Positions 7,109-17,633 of a stretch of 36,186 nucleotides of DNA are shown here, piece after piece. The notes under the pieces are model-generated. The model was not told where the DNA came from. It worked only from the letters and a program-made list of their open reading frames with translations, and searched no databases. This DNA comes from an uncultured Pelagibacteraceae bacterium (GTDB lineage: Bacteria > Pseudomonadota > Alphaproteobacteria > Pelagibacterales > Pelagibacteraceae). Position numbers and translations under genes: made by a program. Location: positions 1-36,186 of the forward strand of contig CACCLK010000009.1 in the NCBI GenBank assembly GCA_902546795.1. Reading direction: 5' to 3'. The first letter of the stretch is position 1. The number at the start of each line of letters is the position of its first letter.

Positions 7109-8278
7109 ATGCTAAGTTATTCAAAAATTCAAAAAAAAATTAGTAGAGTAAAATCAAAATTAAATAAAGATCAAAGAAATTTGCATCAAATTGATATTTC
7201 AAGAAATTTTCTATTAAAGAATTTTGGATTCAAAAAAACAAATAATAAGCTTTCAGAAAATGGTCTCAAAAGAATATTTAATTTTGCTAATTTAATTAAA
7301 AAGGCTACTCATAAAGAGAGAAAAAAGGACATGTGGAATCTAATTACTTCGGATCAAGATCATCTTGATCTGTTTGAAGCATGCGTATCATCAAATAAAA
7401 AAAAGTTTTTGAATTTAATAAGTTCAGCAGGAAAAACAAAACTAGTTTACGGTTATTTAAATAGATTTTCTTACAATGATCTTAATAAAAATGATGACTA
7501 TAAAGTCAAAGAGTCTATGCATGTCATAGACAGCTTAGTTTCATTTTCAGAATTTTCCAAAAAAATCAAAGTTTTTTGCCCGGAACAAGGGGGTTGGGTA
7601 GTTGAAAATACTAATTACTTAAGTTTACTAAAGAAAAATTTTGTTCACCATAAAAAGGAAATTAAACCTTTTATATCTCCTAACTATGCTTATGGACTTC
7701 GAATAAAAAACAGATTTTACGGTGTTAAAGATATTAACGGATTATATAGTGCGTTCAAAATCAACAATATTCTTAAAAATTATAAAATCGATAATGTAAG
7801 CGAAATTGGATCAGGCCTAGGGGTTGTCGCTTATTATGTAAATAAAATTTCTCGAATTAATTATTATATTTACGACTTACCAATTATAAACATTTTACAA
7901 GCTTATTTTTTAATGTTGTCATTAGGAGAAAAAAAAGTTTCTTTATTTGGTGAAAAAAAATTTTTAAAAAATCAAGTAATGATTTTGCCTTACTGGGAAA
8001 TTTTTAAAAGAAAAGAAACATCAAAAACTTTATGGTTTAATCAGGACTCAATCCCAGAAATTGACAAGTCATTATCTGAAAAGTATTTAAAAGTAATAAT
8101 GTCAAATAAAAAATGCCTCTTTTTATCAATTAATCAAGAGTCACGAAATTTTAATGGTGTTGGAACTCATCAACATACGCTTGGGGATCTTATGAAAAAT
8201 AAAAAATATAAATTAATACATCGTTCTCGAGATTTCCTAAGACAAGGTTACGTTGAAGAACTATTTAATTTTAAATAA
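7109..8278 (+). CDS. Putative sugar O-methyltransferase
   Basis: A 389-residue protein resembling the putative sugar O-methyltransferase family found in surface-polysaccharide loci. The C-terminal half has a Rossmann SAM site: EIGSGLGVVAYY with Glu232 and glycines 234, 236 and 238, followed by YIYDLPIINILQAYF as strand beta-2. The N-terminal 200 residues are helical and lysine/asparagine-rich. No glycan-synthesis gene lies beside it. It stands alone between a tRNA gene and rpoD, which suggests an accessory insertion. The substrate is unknown; the methyltransferase fold is much surer than the sugar specificity. Confidence 0.7.
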   Translation: MLSYSKIQKKISRVKSKLNKDQRNLHQIDISRNFLLKNFGFKKTNNKLSENGLKRIFNFANLIKKATHKERKKDMWNLITSDQDHLDLFEACVSSNKKKFLNLISSAGKTKLVYGYLNRFSYNDLNKNDDYKVKESMHVIDSLVSFSEFSKKIKVFCPEQGGWVVENTNYLSLLKKNFVHHKKEIKPFISPNYAYGLRIKNRFYGVKDINGLYSAFKINNILKNYKIDNVSEIGSGLGVVAYYVNKISRINYYIYDLPIINILQAYFLMLSLGEKKVSLFGEKKFLKNQVMILPYWEIFKRKETSKTLWFNQDSIPEIDKSLSEKYLKVIMSNKKCLFLSINQESRNFNGVGTHQHTLGDLMKNKKYKLIHRSRDFLRQGYVEELFNFK

Positions 8279-8283
8279 CTTAA

Positions 8284-10164
8284 TTATTTTTCTAAGAAGC
8301 TTTTTAATTGTTTTGATCTGCTCGGATGCTTCAACTTTCTTAAAGCTTTAGCCTCAATTTGTCTTATTCTCTCTCTTGTGACAGAAAACTGTAGACCTAC
8401 TTCTTCTAAAGTGTGATCAGTATTCATTCCAATTCCAAACCGCATTCTTAATACTCTTTCTTCTCTTGGCGTGAGTGAAGCCAAAATTTTTGTCGTAGAC
8501 TCACTTAAGTTTGATTGAATAGCTGTATCAAGCGGTTGAAGAGCGTTTTTATCTTCAATGAAATCTCCAAGATTGCTGTCCTCCTCGTCACCGACTGGAG
8601 TTTCTAAAGATACAGGTTCTTTTGCTATTTTAAGAACTTTTCTAACTTTCTCTAGAGGCATTGCAAGTTTTTTTGCAAGCTCTTCAGGTGTTGGCTCTCT
8701 ACCAAATTCGCTCATAATTTGCCTTTGCGTTCTGACAATTTTATTTATTGTTTCAATCATATGAACAGGAATTCTTATTGTTCTAGCTTGGTCAGCGATA
8801 GATCGGGTTATAGCCTGCCTTATCCACCAAGTGGCATAGGTTGAAAACTTATATCCTCTTCTATATTCAAATTTATCTACTGCTTTCATCAAGCCTATGT
8901 TTCCCTCTTGTATCAAATCAAGAAATTGTAAACCTCTATTAGTGTATTTCTTGGCGATAGAAATTACCAATCTAAGGTTTGCCTCTACCATTTCTTTTTT
9001 CGCTAATCTAGACTCCCTTTCTCCTTTTTGAATTCTGCTTACTAGTTTTTTAAATTCACCAACAGAAAGACCAATCTTTTTACTAAATTCTATTAATCTT
9101 TCTCTTATTTCGGCAAAATCTTTTTTATATTTCTTAAAAAAATTTTTCCAAACTTGATTTTCATTCAGGAAGCTCTCAAATTTTGGATTAATTTCATTTC
9201 CTATATAATATTTTAAAAATTCTTCTCTAGGTATTTTATTGTCAACAGCTAGTCTCAGCAAAATCCCTTCTAGGGAAACAATTTTCTTATTTTCTTTATA
9301 GTGTGATTGAACAAGTTCTTCTAAAATATTTGGAGCAAGTTGTAAGTTTTTAAAGTTGTCTACTAAGATGCTTTGAATTTTTTTAAAGTTTTTATTTTTT
9401 GAAATTGATAGTTGTTTTGAGTTTAAAATACACTCTAGCTTTTCTGTTTGATATTTTTGAAGTTTAATATAATTTTTTTTCAGAGATTCCAAAATTTTGA
9501 GGATTTTCGGTTTTATTTCCTCCTCCATTTTTGCGAGAGAAACATTAAATTCATCTTCATCGACTGGACTTTCATCAGTTTTTTCGTTTTTTTCATCTCC
9601 ATCTTTTTTTTTATTTTTATCTAAATCTTTTGAACCAGTATCTTTCTTTTTAGATTTTAATTCATTACCGCTTTCATCTGACTCGAAGTCCTCATATGTT
9701 GAGTCAATATCAATGATATCTCTAACAAGTAGTTGTTGACTTTCAATCTGGTCTTTCCACTCAAAGATTTTTTTTCCAATAATTGGGCTTTGTGTCAAAG
9801 CATTTAGCATGACATCTTTCCCAGCTTCAATTCTTTTTGCAATAGCTATCTCGCCCTCTCTAGATAAGAGCTCGACCCCTCCCATCTCCCTAAGATACAT
9901 TCTTATAGGATCATCACTTTTTTCAGTTCCTTTTTCTTCGGTCTGGCTTACCGTTTCTTTCTTTTTATTTGATTGATATTGTGATTTTTTTTCGACTAAG
10001 GTTATTTTGTTATCAGCAATAATTATAAATGCTTTTTCAGTATTTTCTATAGATCCGCCTCTTTTGCCTAGAGATTTGCCAAGTTCCTCGTAAGTAATGA
10101 AGCCTCGATTATTCCCTTTTTCAAGCAATCGTTCGAATGATTTGGTAATAAGTTTTTCTGGCAT
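8284..10164 (-). CDS. rpoD: RNA polymerase primary sigma factor RpoD (sigma-70)
   Basis: Housekeeping sigma factor. Region 1.1 lies at residues 1-75 ([10 protein letters not shown]), region 1.2 at about 85-115 ([17 protein letters not shown]). A non-conserved, highly charged Lys/Asp/Glu stretch follows (about 165-210). Region 2 begins near 390 ([34 protein letters not shown]). Region 3 and region 4 follow, with the -35-binding helix-turn-helix at about 583-609 ([20 protein letters not shown]). The length of 626 residues is normal. It is the last gene of the yqeY-dnaG-rpoD set, 52 bp after dnaG, and converges with the upstream methyltransferase gene with a 5-bp gap. Confidence 0.97.
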   Translation of the reverse strand: MPEKLITKSFERLLEKGNNRGFITYEELGKSLGKRGGSIENTEKAFIIIADNKITLVEKKSQYQSNKKKETVSQTEEKGTEKSDDPIRMYLREMGGVELLSREGEIAIAKRIEAGKDVMLNALTQSPIIGKKIFEWKDQIESQQLLVRDIIDIDSTYEDFESDESGNELKSKKKDTGSKDLDKNKKKDGDEKNEKTDESPVDEDEFNVSLAKMEEEIKPKILKILESLKKNYIKLQKYQTEKLECILNSKQLSISKNKNFKKIQSILVDNFKNLQLAPNILEELVQSHYKENKKIVSLEGILLRLAVDNKIPREEFLKYYIGNEINPKFESFLNENQVWKNFFKKYKKDFAEIRERLIEFSKKIGLSVGEFKKLVSRIQKGERESRLAKKEMVEANLRLVISIAKKYTNRGLQFLDLIQEGNIGLMKAVDKFEYRRGYKFSTYATWWIRQAITRSIADQARTIRIPVHMIETINKIVRTQRQIMSEFGREPTPEELAKKLAMPLEKVRKVLKIAKEPVSLETPVGDEEDSNLGDFIEDKNALQPLDTAIQSNLSESTTKILASLTPREERVLRMRFGIGMNTDHTLEEVGLQFSVTRERIRQIEAKALRKLKHPSRSKQLKSFLEK

Positions 10165-10216
10165 TTAAATAAGTAAAATATATATAATCTTTAATTAAAA
10201 AAAATCTATCTCTTTT

Positions 10217-11986
10217 TTAATCCCTATTTATTTGATTTTTTAGCTTAATCAATTCAGAAAATGAGCTTTCATCAAAATTTTTAATTAGATTCTTTTCTAG
10301 ATCATCTATTTTTTTTAAGTAATTTATATTGTTAAATTCACTGATAAAGTCTTGAATAAGTTCCTCAATTTCTGAAATATTTTTTTTTTGCACTAAGTTT
10401 TTAACCATATTTTTATTATTGATTTCACTTATCAAAATTTCATTTTTGATAAAGATATCCTTATGTATCTCGCAATCTTTGCTATCAATTATAGAATTGA
10501 TTAATTCATTTTTAAGTTGCTCAGAGGGTTGAGAAAAATTAAGCTTAGATAATTCATCAACTTTCTCCCTTGCTGCGGTAGGAAAATTTAATACTAGATA
10601 TAGTATTGAAAACTCAGTCAATTGTTCTTTTGAAATATTATCTCTTTGTCTATGAATTTTTTTTGTTTCATCAAGTAGTTGGGTTCTCTGATTTTTTTTA
10701 AAACTATAGTTTTTTTTCAGTTGTTGATTAGGGGTGAGTAATTGCATTCGTTTTAAAAAGCTTTCTAAAATATGTTTTTTAAGAGTTTCGTCTTTAATAG
10801 TATATGTTAAATTTCTCATTTCTTTTTCAAAACGTGAAATCATAAATGGATCATTAGAGTCTAAATTTTGAATTTTTTTATTCCAAATAAAGTCCTGAAT
10901 TATTTCTTTCTTTTGCAAAAATTCCTCAAAAGCTTTTTGTCCGTTCTTTTTTACAAAGTCATCAGGATCTACTCCATTATCTAAGACTGAAAAGAATATT
11001 TTATTCTTATCTGAGATTAATGAAATAAGTTTTTCAGCAATTCTCAATGTAGCTTGTTGCCCACTTTCATCTCCGTCTAGACATACAATTGGTTTAGAGA
11101 AAAATTTCCAAAGTAACTGAATTTGATTTTCAGTAATTGCGGTGCCTGAATTTGAAATAACATTTTTAACACCTTTATCATATAAACTTATAACGTCCAT
11201 ATAGCCCTCGACTATCACTACTTCGTCAGTTTTAAATTTTGATGTTCTGGCTTTATCAAGATTAAACAAAATTTTGCCTTTCTTATAAAATTCTGTTTCA
11301 GGTGAGTTAATATATTTTGCTAATTTAGCTGAATTAATTATTCTTCCTCCAAAAGCAATAGTGTCACCAGTCAAATTATTGACAGGAAATATAATTCTTG
11401 AATTAAATCTATCTACATACTTTTTCAATCTTTCATTTTTATAAAAAATTCCTGTTTGATTAATTTCTTCCTCAGAATAATTTTTTAGTAATTTTTCATA
11501 TGAGCTTGTCTTGTCTGGGATAAACCCAATTTTAAACTCCTCTAAAGTTTTTTTCGTAAGATCCCTATTTTCTAAATATTCTAAAGCTGATTTATTTTTA
11601 ATTAAATTTTCAGAGGCAAATTGTTTATAGTCATTTAAAATATTTTTATATAATTGAAATCTTTTTTCTTTTTTCTGATCAAAAGTTGAAAACCTATATT
11701 GCTGCATTCCAGCTTCAGCGGCTAATCTTTTTACAGCTTCTCCAAAGCCAATAGATTGTGTCTTCATTATAAAATCAAAAATATTTCCATGCTCACTTGA
11801 GCTAAAGCAATGGTAAAAGCCTTTTTCATCATTAACTGTAAAAGACGGAGTCTTCTCATTTTTAAAGGGAGAAAGTCCTACAAATTCTTTTCCTCTCTTT
11901 TTTAATTGAACGTATTTTCCTACAACTTGAGAAACTTTTAATCTAGTTTTTATTTCTTCTAAATACTCTTTTGGATATTTCATCAT
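10217..11986 (-). CDS. dnaG: DNA primase DnaG with degenerate zinc site
   Basis: Primase that makes RNA primers at the replication fork. The architecture is an N-terminal CHC2-type domain (1-100), a catalytic core with the TOPRIM domain (VEGYMDV, then DGDESGQQA), and a C-terminal DnaB-interaction region. The 589 residues match E. coli (581). The zinc ligands that are Cys40, His43, Cys61 and Cys64 in E. coli align here with Ser39, Lys42, Cys60 and Ser63, so three of four are missing while the surrounding PSFTV and GFYHCF framework is intact. The start overlaps the yqeY stop as ATGA; an adjacent second ATG makes the first residue uncertain. Confidence 0.95.
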   Translation of the reverse strand: MMKYPKEYLEEIKTRLKVSQVVGKYVQLKKRGKEFVGLSPFKNEKTPSFTVNDEKGFYHCFSSSEHGNIFDFIMKTQSIGFGEAVKRLAAEAGMQQYRFSTFDQKKEKRFQLYKNILNDYKQFASENLIKNKSALEYLENRDLTKKTLEEFKIGFIPDKTSSYEKLLKNYSEEEINQTGIFYKNERLKKYVDRFNSRIIFPVNNLTGDTIAFGGRIINSAKLAKYINSPETEFYKKGKILFNLDKARTSKFKTDEVVIVEGYMDVISLYDKGVKNVISNSGTAITENQIQLLWKFFSKPIVCLDGDESGQQATLRIAEKLISLISDKNKIFFSVLDNGVDPDDFVKKNGQKAFEEFLQKKEIIQDFIWNKKIQNLDSNDPFMISRFEKEMRNLTYTIKDETLKKHILESFLKRMQLLTPNQQLKKNYSFKKNQRTQLLDETKKIHRQRDNISKEQLTEFSILYLVLNFPTAAREKVDELSKLNFSQPSEQLKNELINSIIDSKDCEIHKDIFIKNEILISEINNKNMVKNLVQKKNISEIEELIQDFISEFNNINYLKKIDDLEKNLIKNFDESSFSELIKLKNQINRD

Positions 11987-12438
11987 TTTGTTAGCAGTGT
12001 TTTTAAAATTTGACTTGCCTTTGAGAAGTCTAAAACATCCCCGTGTTTAGCTTTAAGGTTTCCCATGACTTTTCCCATATCTTTCATAGAGCTCGCTTTT
12101 AATGATTTTATAATGTCTTCGCATAATTTCTTTGTTTCATCATCATTTAGCTGTTTGGGCAAAAATTCACTTATGACTGCGATTTCCTTCTTTTCATTAT
12201 TCAATAAATCGTCTCTTCCTGCTTTTTTGTATGCTTCGCATGAGTCGTTTCTTTGTTTAATCATTTTTTTTAAAATATTGATTATTTCCTCATCCTTCAG
12301 CGAGTCTTCTTTCATTTTTTTTGTAATTTTAAGGTCTTTTATTGCAGATAATACTAACCTTAAAGTCGGGAAAACATTTTTGTCTTTGTTTTTGAGCGCT
12401 TCACTCAATTTTGTCTCTATCTTATTTTCTAAACTCAT
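11983..12438 (-). CDS. yqeY: GatB/YqeY domain protein
   Basis: A 151-residue protein of the YqeY family, related to the tRNA-binding C-terminal domain of GatB amidotransferase. The N-terminal helical part has the family pattern LRLVLSAIKD; the C-terminal part has ISEFLPKQL and the end GKVMGNLKAKHG. The biochemical role is not established. Its place directly before dnaG (4-bp overlap) and rpoD is the standard arrangement for the group. It diverges from carA across about 120 bp. Confidence 0.92.
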   Translation of the reverse strand: MSLENKIETKLSEALKNKDKNVFPTLRLVLSAIKDLKITKKMKEDSLKDEEIINILKKMIKQRNDSCEAYKKAGRDDLLNNEKKEIAVISEFLPKQLNDDETKKLCEDIIKSLKASSMKDMGKVMGNLKAKHGDVLDFSKASQILKTLLTK

Positions 12439-12486
12439 AGCAAAATATTTTAATCACAAATTTTAACTTAAATAAAAAGATCTTTC

Positions 12487-12515
12487 TTGACGATTTTTAA
12501 TCTTTTTCATATGTT
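12487..12515 (+). promoter_or_regulatory. Candidate carAB promoter
   Basis: TTGACG (12487-12492) and TATGTT (12510-12515) are separated by 17 bp. The predicted start near 12522 gives a leader of about 35 nt to the TTG start of carA. It lies in the carA/yqeY divergent gap. No PyrR-type attenuator or arginine operator was recognised. Confidence 0.5.
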
Positions 12516-12557
12516 TCGCAAAATCATGTTTATAAGTTTTTTACTTTAACTCATGAG

Positions 12558-13766
12558 TTGTATTTGAAACACATTGAACTAAATATAAACTCAAAATCAA
12601 ATCTTAAAAAGATCAATACCAATGCTATTTTAGTTCTACAAAATGGAAAAATTCTAAGGGGTTTTGGCTTAGGCTATCAAGGTACAGCAACGGGTGAGGT
12701 TTGTTTCAATACCTCAATCACTGGATACCAAGAAATTATTTCAGACCCCTCGTACGCCGAGCAAATTATTAATTTTACTTTTCCACATATTGGAAACGTA
12801 GGTACAAATAAAGAAGATCATGAGTCTGATCAGATCTGGACAAAGGGAGTGATCTTAAATACAGAAATTACAGATCCATCAAATTATAGATCTTTAAATC
12901 ATTTGGATAAATGGCTAATGAAAAATAAAATTGTTGGGATTACAGGTATTGATACCAGAAACTTAACAAATTTTATTAGAGATAAAGGTGCGCCTAAAGG
13001 AACCATTTCATATAATAAAAAGAATGTCTTCAATACAAAAAAACTAATTAAAGCTACCAAAAATTGGAGTGGCCTCAAGAATTTAGACTTAGCTAAAAAA
13101 GTAACAACTAAAAAAAATTATATATGGCAAGATTTTAAAACATGGAAGAAGGGACAAGGATATTTAAAAAATAAAAAAAAACTTTTTCATGTGGTTGCAA
13201 TTGACTATGGTATCAAAAAAAATATTTTAAGATATTTTTCAGATTTTAATTGTAAAGTAACTGTTGTTTCTTGCAAGACTAGCGCAGAAAAAATACTAGG
13301 TTTAAAACCAAATGGCATTTTTTTATCTAACGGTCCTGGAGATCCTGCAGCTACAGGTAGATATGCCATACCAATAGTAAAAGAACTTATAAAAAATAAT
13401 TTACCTATATTTGGTATTTGTCTAGGTCATCAAATACTTGGTTTAGCCCTAGGTGCCAAGACGAAGAAAATGAATTTAGGTCATAGAGGTGCTAATCATC
13501 CAGTAAAAAACTTATCAAAGGGACAGGTTGAGATCACCAGTCAAAATCATGGATTTGAAATAATCCAAAAAAATTTACCAAAGAAAATCAAAGTCACTCA
13601 CAAGTCATTATTTGATGACTCAATTGAGGGAATTAAATTAGATAGTAAACCAGTTTTTTCCGTGCAATATCATCCAGAGGCAAACCCTGGTCCACAAGAT
13701 AGTATTTACCTGTTTGAACAGTTTGTAAGGAGTATGAAATTTAATGCCAAAAAGAAAAGATCTTAA
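12558..13766 (+). CDS. carA: Carbamoyl-phosphate synthase small (glutaminase) subunit CarA
   Basis: Hydrolyses glutamine and channels ammonia to CarB for carbamoyl phosphate, the precursor of arginine and pyrimidines. The N-terminal CPSase small-chain domain shows [22 protein letters not shown]. The C-terminal class I glutamine amidotransferase domain has its nucleophile Cys288 in GICLGHQ and the His/Glu pair in HPEANPGP. No in-frame ATG lies before the conserved [12 protein letters not shown] codons at 12558 and 12564 are the plausible starts, giving about 402 residues. The end overlaps carB by 23 bp. Confidence 0.95.
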   Translation: MYLKHIELNINSKSNLKKINTNAILVLQNGKILRGFGLGYQGTATGEVCFNTSITGYQEIISDPSYAEQIINFTFPHIGNVGTNKEDHESDQIWTKGVILNTEITDPSNYRSLNHLDKWLMKNKIVGITGIDTRNLTNFIRDKGAPKGTISYNKKNVFNTKKLIKATKNWSGLKNLDLAKKVTTKKNYIWQDFKTWKKGQGYLKNKKKLFHVVAIDYGIKKNILRYFSDFNCKVTVVSCKTSAEKILGLKPNGIFLSNGPGDPAATGRYAIPIVKELIKNNLPIFGICLGHQILGLALGAKTKKMNLGHRGANHPVKNLSKGQVEITSQNHGFEIIQKNLPKKIKVTHKSLFDDSIEGIKLDSKPVFSVQYHPEANPGPQDSIYLFEQFVRSMKFNAKKKRS

Positions 13767-16700
13767 AAAAATCTTAGTTGTAGGTGCTGGCCCAATAATA
13801 ATTGGTCAAGCCTGTGAATTTGACTATTCTGGAACTCAAGCATGTAAAGCTCTTAAAGATGAGGGATACAAAGTTGTTCTAATAAATTCAAATCCAGCAA
13901 CTATAATGACAGATCCTCATGTTGCAGATAAAACATACATTGAGCCCATAACTTTAAAAGTATTAGAAAAAATTTTATCAAAAGAAAAACCTGACGCAAT
14001 TCTTCCTACTATGGGTGGTCAAACAGCTTTGAACTTAGCAATTGAGGCTGAAAAAAAAGGTATTCTTAAAAAATTTAATATTGAACTTATAGGAGCTAAC
14101 TCAAAAGCAATATCTAACGCAGAGGATAGAAAAAAATTTAGAAAGAATATGATTGAAATTGGCTTAGATTTACCCAAGTCTGAAATTGTAAATAACTTCA
14201 AACAATCTTCAAGAGTGCTTAATAAAATTGGATTGCCCGCAATCATAAGACCTGCTTTCACATTAGGGGGACTAGGTGGAGGGATAGCAAAAAGTAAAAA
14301 AGAATTTTTTAAAATAGTAAAAAATGGTTTGCAAGAATCCCCTGTCAGCCAAGTCCTGGTAGAAGAATGCCTTGAAGGATGGAAGGAGTTTGAGATGGAG
14401 GTTATTAGAGATAGAAAAGATAATTGTATTATTGTTTGCTCCATAGAAAACGTTGATCCAATGGGTATTCATACTGGAGATTCGGTTACTATAGCACCTG
14501 CGCTCACTCTCACAGATAAAGAGTACCAAGTTATGAGAAATGCTTCCATTGCATGCTTGAGAAAAATTGGAGTGGAAACTGGAGGATCAAATGTTCAGTT
14601 CGCAATTAATCCCCAAAATGGAAGAATGGTAATTATAGAAATGAACCCCAGAGTTTCAAGATCATCAGCTTTAGCATCTAAAGCAACTGGTTTTCCGATA
14701 GCTAAGGTCGCAGCAAAACTCGCAATTGGCTACACATTAGATGAATTAAAAAATGAAATTACTAAAGTTACACCAGCGTCTTTTGAACCATCAATTGATT
14801 ATGTGGTTACAAAAATTCCAAGATTTACTTTTGAAAAATTCTCTACTTCGGAAGCAATTTTAGGAACTTCAATGAAATCAGTTGGCGAAGCTATGGCGAT
14901 TGGAAGAAATTTCAAAGAGTCTTTACAAAAGGCCTTGGTATCTCTTGAAACTGGTTTATCTGGTTTAGATAGGATACCAAATTTAGGCACTAAAAAATTA
15001 AGAAAAAAACTTAAAGAAAATGTTCCAAGTAAAATTTTATTTGTGGGAGAAGCAATAAGAAAAAAAATAACTCTTAAAGAAATATGCAAACTAACAAAAA
15101 TCGACTTATGGTTTTTAAAACAAATAAAGGAAATAATCGATGCTGAGTTCCTTATTAAAAAAAATGGCCTTCCAAAAAATTTTGCGGGACTTAATTATGT
15201 AAAATCAATAGGTTTTTCAGATAAAAAGTTATCTGAGCTGACTGATACATCTGAAAAAGATATAAGGAAAAAAAGAAGTATATTGAAAGTTTTTCCTGTT
15301 TTTAAAAAAGTAGATACATGTGCAGCAGAATTTAAATCTTTTACTCCATATATGTACTCGACTTATCAAAGAAGTTTTTCTTTTAACTCGGAATGTGAGG
15401 CAAATCCTTCAAACAAAAGAAAGATAATAATTCTTGGAGGCGGTCCTAATAGAATTGGCCAAGGAATTGAATTTGACTACTGTTGTTGTCAGGCGAGTTT
15501 TGCTCTTAAAGAATCCGGCTATGAGACAATCATGGTTAATTGTAACCCGGAAACAGTTTCAACGGATTATGATACCAGCGACCGTTTGTACTTTGAGCCT
15601 CTTACTGAGGAATTTGTTTCTAATATAATTATAAAAGAAAAGTCAAAAGGAAACCTAATCGGAGTGATAGCTCAATTTGGAGGGCAAACTCCAATAAAAT
15701 TATCTAAGTTTTTACACAAAAATAAGTTTCCAATTCTTGGAACTCAGTACACATCTATCGATTTAGCTGAGGACAGAGATAGATTTAGAAATTTATTAAA
15801 TAGATTAAAATTAAAGCAAGCAAAGAGTGGAATAGCAAAAAGTTTTTCTCAAGCACTTAACATTGCAGAAAAAATTGGCTTACCTTTAATGGTAAGGCCA
15901 TCATATGTTCTTGGAGGAAGGGCAATGGAAATAGTTCATGAAAAAAAACAACTAAAAAATTTTGTTCAGGAGGCGTTTAAGGCTGCGGATGACAATCCAA
16001 TACTTATAGATAAGTTCATAGATAATGCAATGGAAGTAGATGTGGATGCATTATCTGACGGTAAGAATGTTTTTGTTGCTGGTATAATGCAGCATATAGA
16101 AGAAGCTGGAATTCACTCAGGAGATTCTGCTTGTAGCCTACCTCCAGTTTCAATTAAACCATTTCTAATTAAAGAGATTGAGAAACAGACAAAAAAATTG
16201 GCCTTAGCACTGAAGGTAAAGGGCTTTATGAATGTTCAGTTTGCGATTAAAAAAGATGAAATTTTTGTTATTGAAGTAAACCCTAGAGCTAGCAGAACAG
16301 TTCCCTTTGTATCAAAAGCAAAAAATCTACCTCTAGCCAAAATTGCATCAAAGGTGATGGCCGGTAAAAGTTTATCAAGTTTTAATTTGAAAAAACAAAC
16401 TAAACAAATGTTTGCTGTGAAAGAAGCAGTCTTTCCTTTCAACAAATTTCCGAATAGTGATTTATTGCTCGGTCCTGAAATGAAATCAACAGGTGAAGTT
16501 ATGGGTTTCGATAAAAATTTTGGTATGGCTTTTGCTAAAAGTCAAATCGCAGCATCAAATTCTTTACCGACAAAAGGTTTGGCTTTTATATCGCTAAAAA
16601 ATAGTCATAAAGACGAAGGCGTGGCTCTTGCAAAACAGCTCTCAAAATTGAACTTTCAGCTTTGTGCCACTAAAGGGACAGCAGATTATATTTTAAAACA

Positions 16701-16968
16701 CGGCATAAAGTGTAAAAAAGTTAACAAGGTAAACCAAGGTTCTCCTAATATCGTAGATATATTAAATGCTAAGAAAATTGCTTTAGTAATAAATACTGGT
16801 GGTGGCAACAGTGAGAAGCAGCTTAGTGATGCTAAAGCTTTAAGAAGAGCGACTTTAATTAATAAAGTTCCTTATTGCACGAACATGTCCACTGCACAGG
16901 TATGTATAGAAGGTATTAAGTCACTTAAGAAAAGAGATTTAGAAGTAACATCTTTACAAGATCTTTAG
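13744..16968 (+). CDS. carB: Carbamoyl-phosphate synthase large subunit CarB
   Basis: Synthesises carbamoyl phosphate from bicarbonate, ammonia and two ATP. The duplicated structure is complete over 1074 residues: a first half with [17 protein letters not shown] and an ATP-grasp domain (about 130-340), an oligomerisation segment (about 400-550), a second half with [17 protein letters not shown] and its ATP-grasp (about 670-870), and a C-terminal MGS-like allosteric domain (about 930-1074). The C-terminal domain is full length, so UMP/ornithine-type control remains possible. It overlaps carA by 23 bp and converges with a minus-strand gene through a 4-bp shared stop region. Confidence 0.97.
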   Translation: MPKRKDLKKILVVGAGPIIIGQACEFDYSGTQACKALKDEGYKVVLINSNPATIMTDPHVADKTYIEPITLKVLEKILSKEKPDAILPTMGGQTALNLAIEAEKKGILKKFNIELIGANSKAISNAEDRKKFRKNMIEIGLDLPKSEIVNNFKQSSRVLNKIGLPAIIRPAFTLGGLGGGIAKSKKEFFKIVKNGLQESPVSQVLVEECLEGWKEFEMEVIRDRKDNCIIVCSIENVDPMGIHTGDSVTIAPALTLTDKEYQVMRNASIACLRKIGVETGGSNVQFAINPQNGRMVIIEMNPRVSRSSALASKATGFPIAKVAAKLAIGYTLDELKNEITKVTPASFEPSIDYVVTKIPRFTFEKFSTSEAILGTSMKSVGEAMAIGRNFKESLQKALVSLETGLSGLDRIPNLGTKKLRKKLKENVPSKILFVGEAIRKKITLKEICKLTKIDLWFLKQIKEIIDAEFLIKKNGLPKNFAGLNYVKSIGFSDKKLSELTDTSEKDIRKKRSILKVFPVFKKVDTCAAEFKSFTPYMYSTYQRSFSFNSECEANPSNKRKIIILGGGPNRIGQGIEFDYCCCQASFALKESGYETIMVNCNPETVSTDYDTSDRLYFEPLTEEFVSNIIIKEKSKGNLIGVIAQFGGQTPIKLSKFLHKNKFPILGTQYTSIDLAEDRDRFRNLLNRLKLKQAKSGIAKSFSQALNIAEKIGLPLMVRPSYVLGGRAMEIVHEKKQLKNFVQEAFKAADDNPILIDKFIDNAMEVDVDALSDGKNVFVAGIMQHIEEAGIHSGDSACSLPPVSIKPFLIKEIEKQTKKLALALKVKGFMNVQFAIKKDEIFVIEVNPRASRTVPFVSKAKNLPLAKIASKVMAGKSLSSFNLKKQTKQMFAVKEAVFPFNKFPNSDLLLGPEMKSTGEVMGFDKNFGMAFAKSQIAASNSLPTKGLAFISLKNSHKDEGVALAKQLSKLNFQLCATKGTADYILKHGIKCKKVNKVNQGSPNIVDILNAKKIALVINTGGGNSEKQLSDAKALRRATLINKVPYCTNMSTAQVCIEGIKSLKKRDLEVTSLQDL

Positions 16969-17633
16969 TTTGAATAGACTTTCCAATCAGTTTTAAATGT
17001 AACGTAATTTATTTGAATACATCTTCGTTCTTTCTTAATTTCTTTTTTTTCCATTCCATGCCATGAGTCTGGTCCACTTGTGAAAAAATAACCATAGTTA
17101 TGTTTGTAGGGAACAGTTTTTACTTTTTTTAAATTTTTGTCATAAAAATCAGTCCCTAAGTTTAAAGACTCGTTATGTAGGTTAATAAAAACAATAGATG
17201 ACATTAATTTTTCTTTGATGTCGCAATGTGGCTTTAGCCAAAACCCTTCTCTATCACATATTACCTCTAATCTCACGTATGAGTCGTTTAAATTTTTACC
17301 AATTAATGATCCAATTTTTTTATAAACTTGTGGTGATCTCAGTTCTTCAATAAAACTGCTGAGATTAGGAAAATTTTTTGAGTTTTCTTTAGTAACATAG
17401 CATCTCAATTTTTTTGCCTTTCCTCCATCTTTAATCCCTGACCTAAAAGCTCCATCGCCTCCATCCAATGCTCTCGTACCATCATAATTCAAATTTTCTT
17501 TTTTCGGGTCAGCAACTTCTGCTTCGCTGATTTCTTTTATCGCTTCACTAGTTAAGGGTTGACTTATCTCAAAGTGTTTAAAAGGATCTTCAAATGATTT
17601 TGTTCTTTTTTCCAAAGATTTATACAATTCCAT
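16965..17633 (-). CDS. 2-oxoglutarate/Fe(II)-dependent oxygenase-like protein
   Basis: A 222-residue protein with a double-stranded beta-helix pattern. The HxD...H iron triad fits His136 and Asp138 (PHCDIKEK) and His192 (DSWHGMEKK); an arginine in the following ERRCIQINY strand could bind the 2-oxoglutarate carboxylate. An N-terminal segment of about 100 residues precedes the fold. The substrate cannot be read from the sequence; prolyl-hydroxylase-like small-molecule or protein hydroxylases share this layout. Its start overlaps the end of the upstream ELM1-family gene by 14 bp, so they are co-transcribed and may share a pathway. Confidence 0.72.
   Translation of the reverse strand: MELYKSLEKRTKSFEDPFKHFEISQPLTSEAIKEISEAEVADPKKENLNYDGTRALDGGDGAFRSGIKDGGKAKKLRCYVTKENSKNFPNLSSFIEELRSPQVYKKIGSLIGKNLNDSYVRLEVICDREGFWLKPHCDIKEKLMSSIVFINLHNESLNLGTDFYDKNLKKVKTVPYKHNYGYFFTSGPDSWHGMEKKEIKKERRCIQINYVTFKTDWKVYSN

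Noticed and set aside
12065-12466. 133-codon plus-strand frame opposite yqeY
   Set aside because: Composition shadow of yqeY; no recognisable domain and it ends inside the carA upstream region.
14019-14529. Two minus-strand frames inside carB
   Set aside because: CarB is continuous and fully conserved across this stretch.
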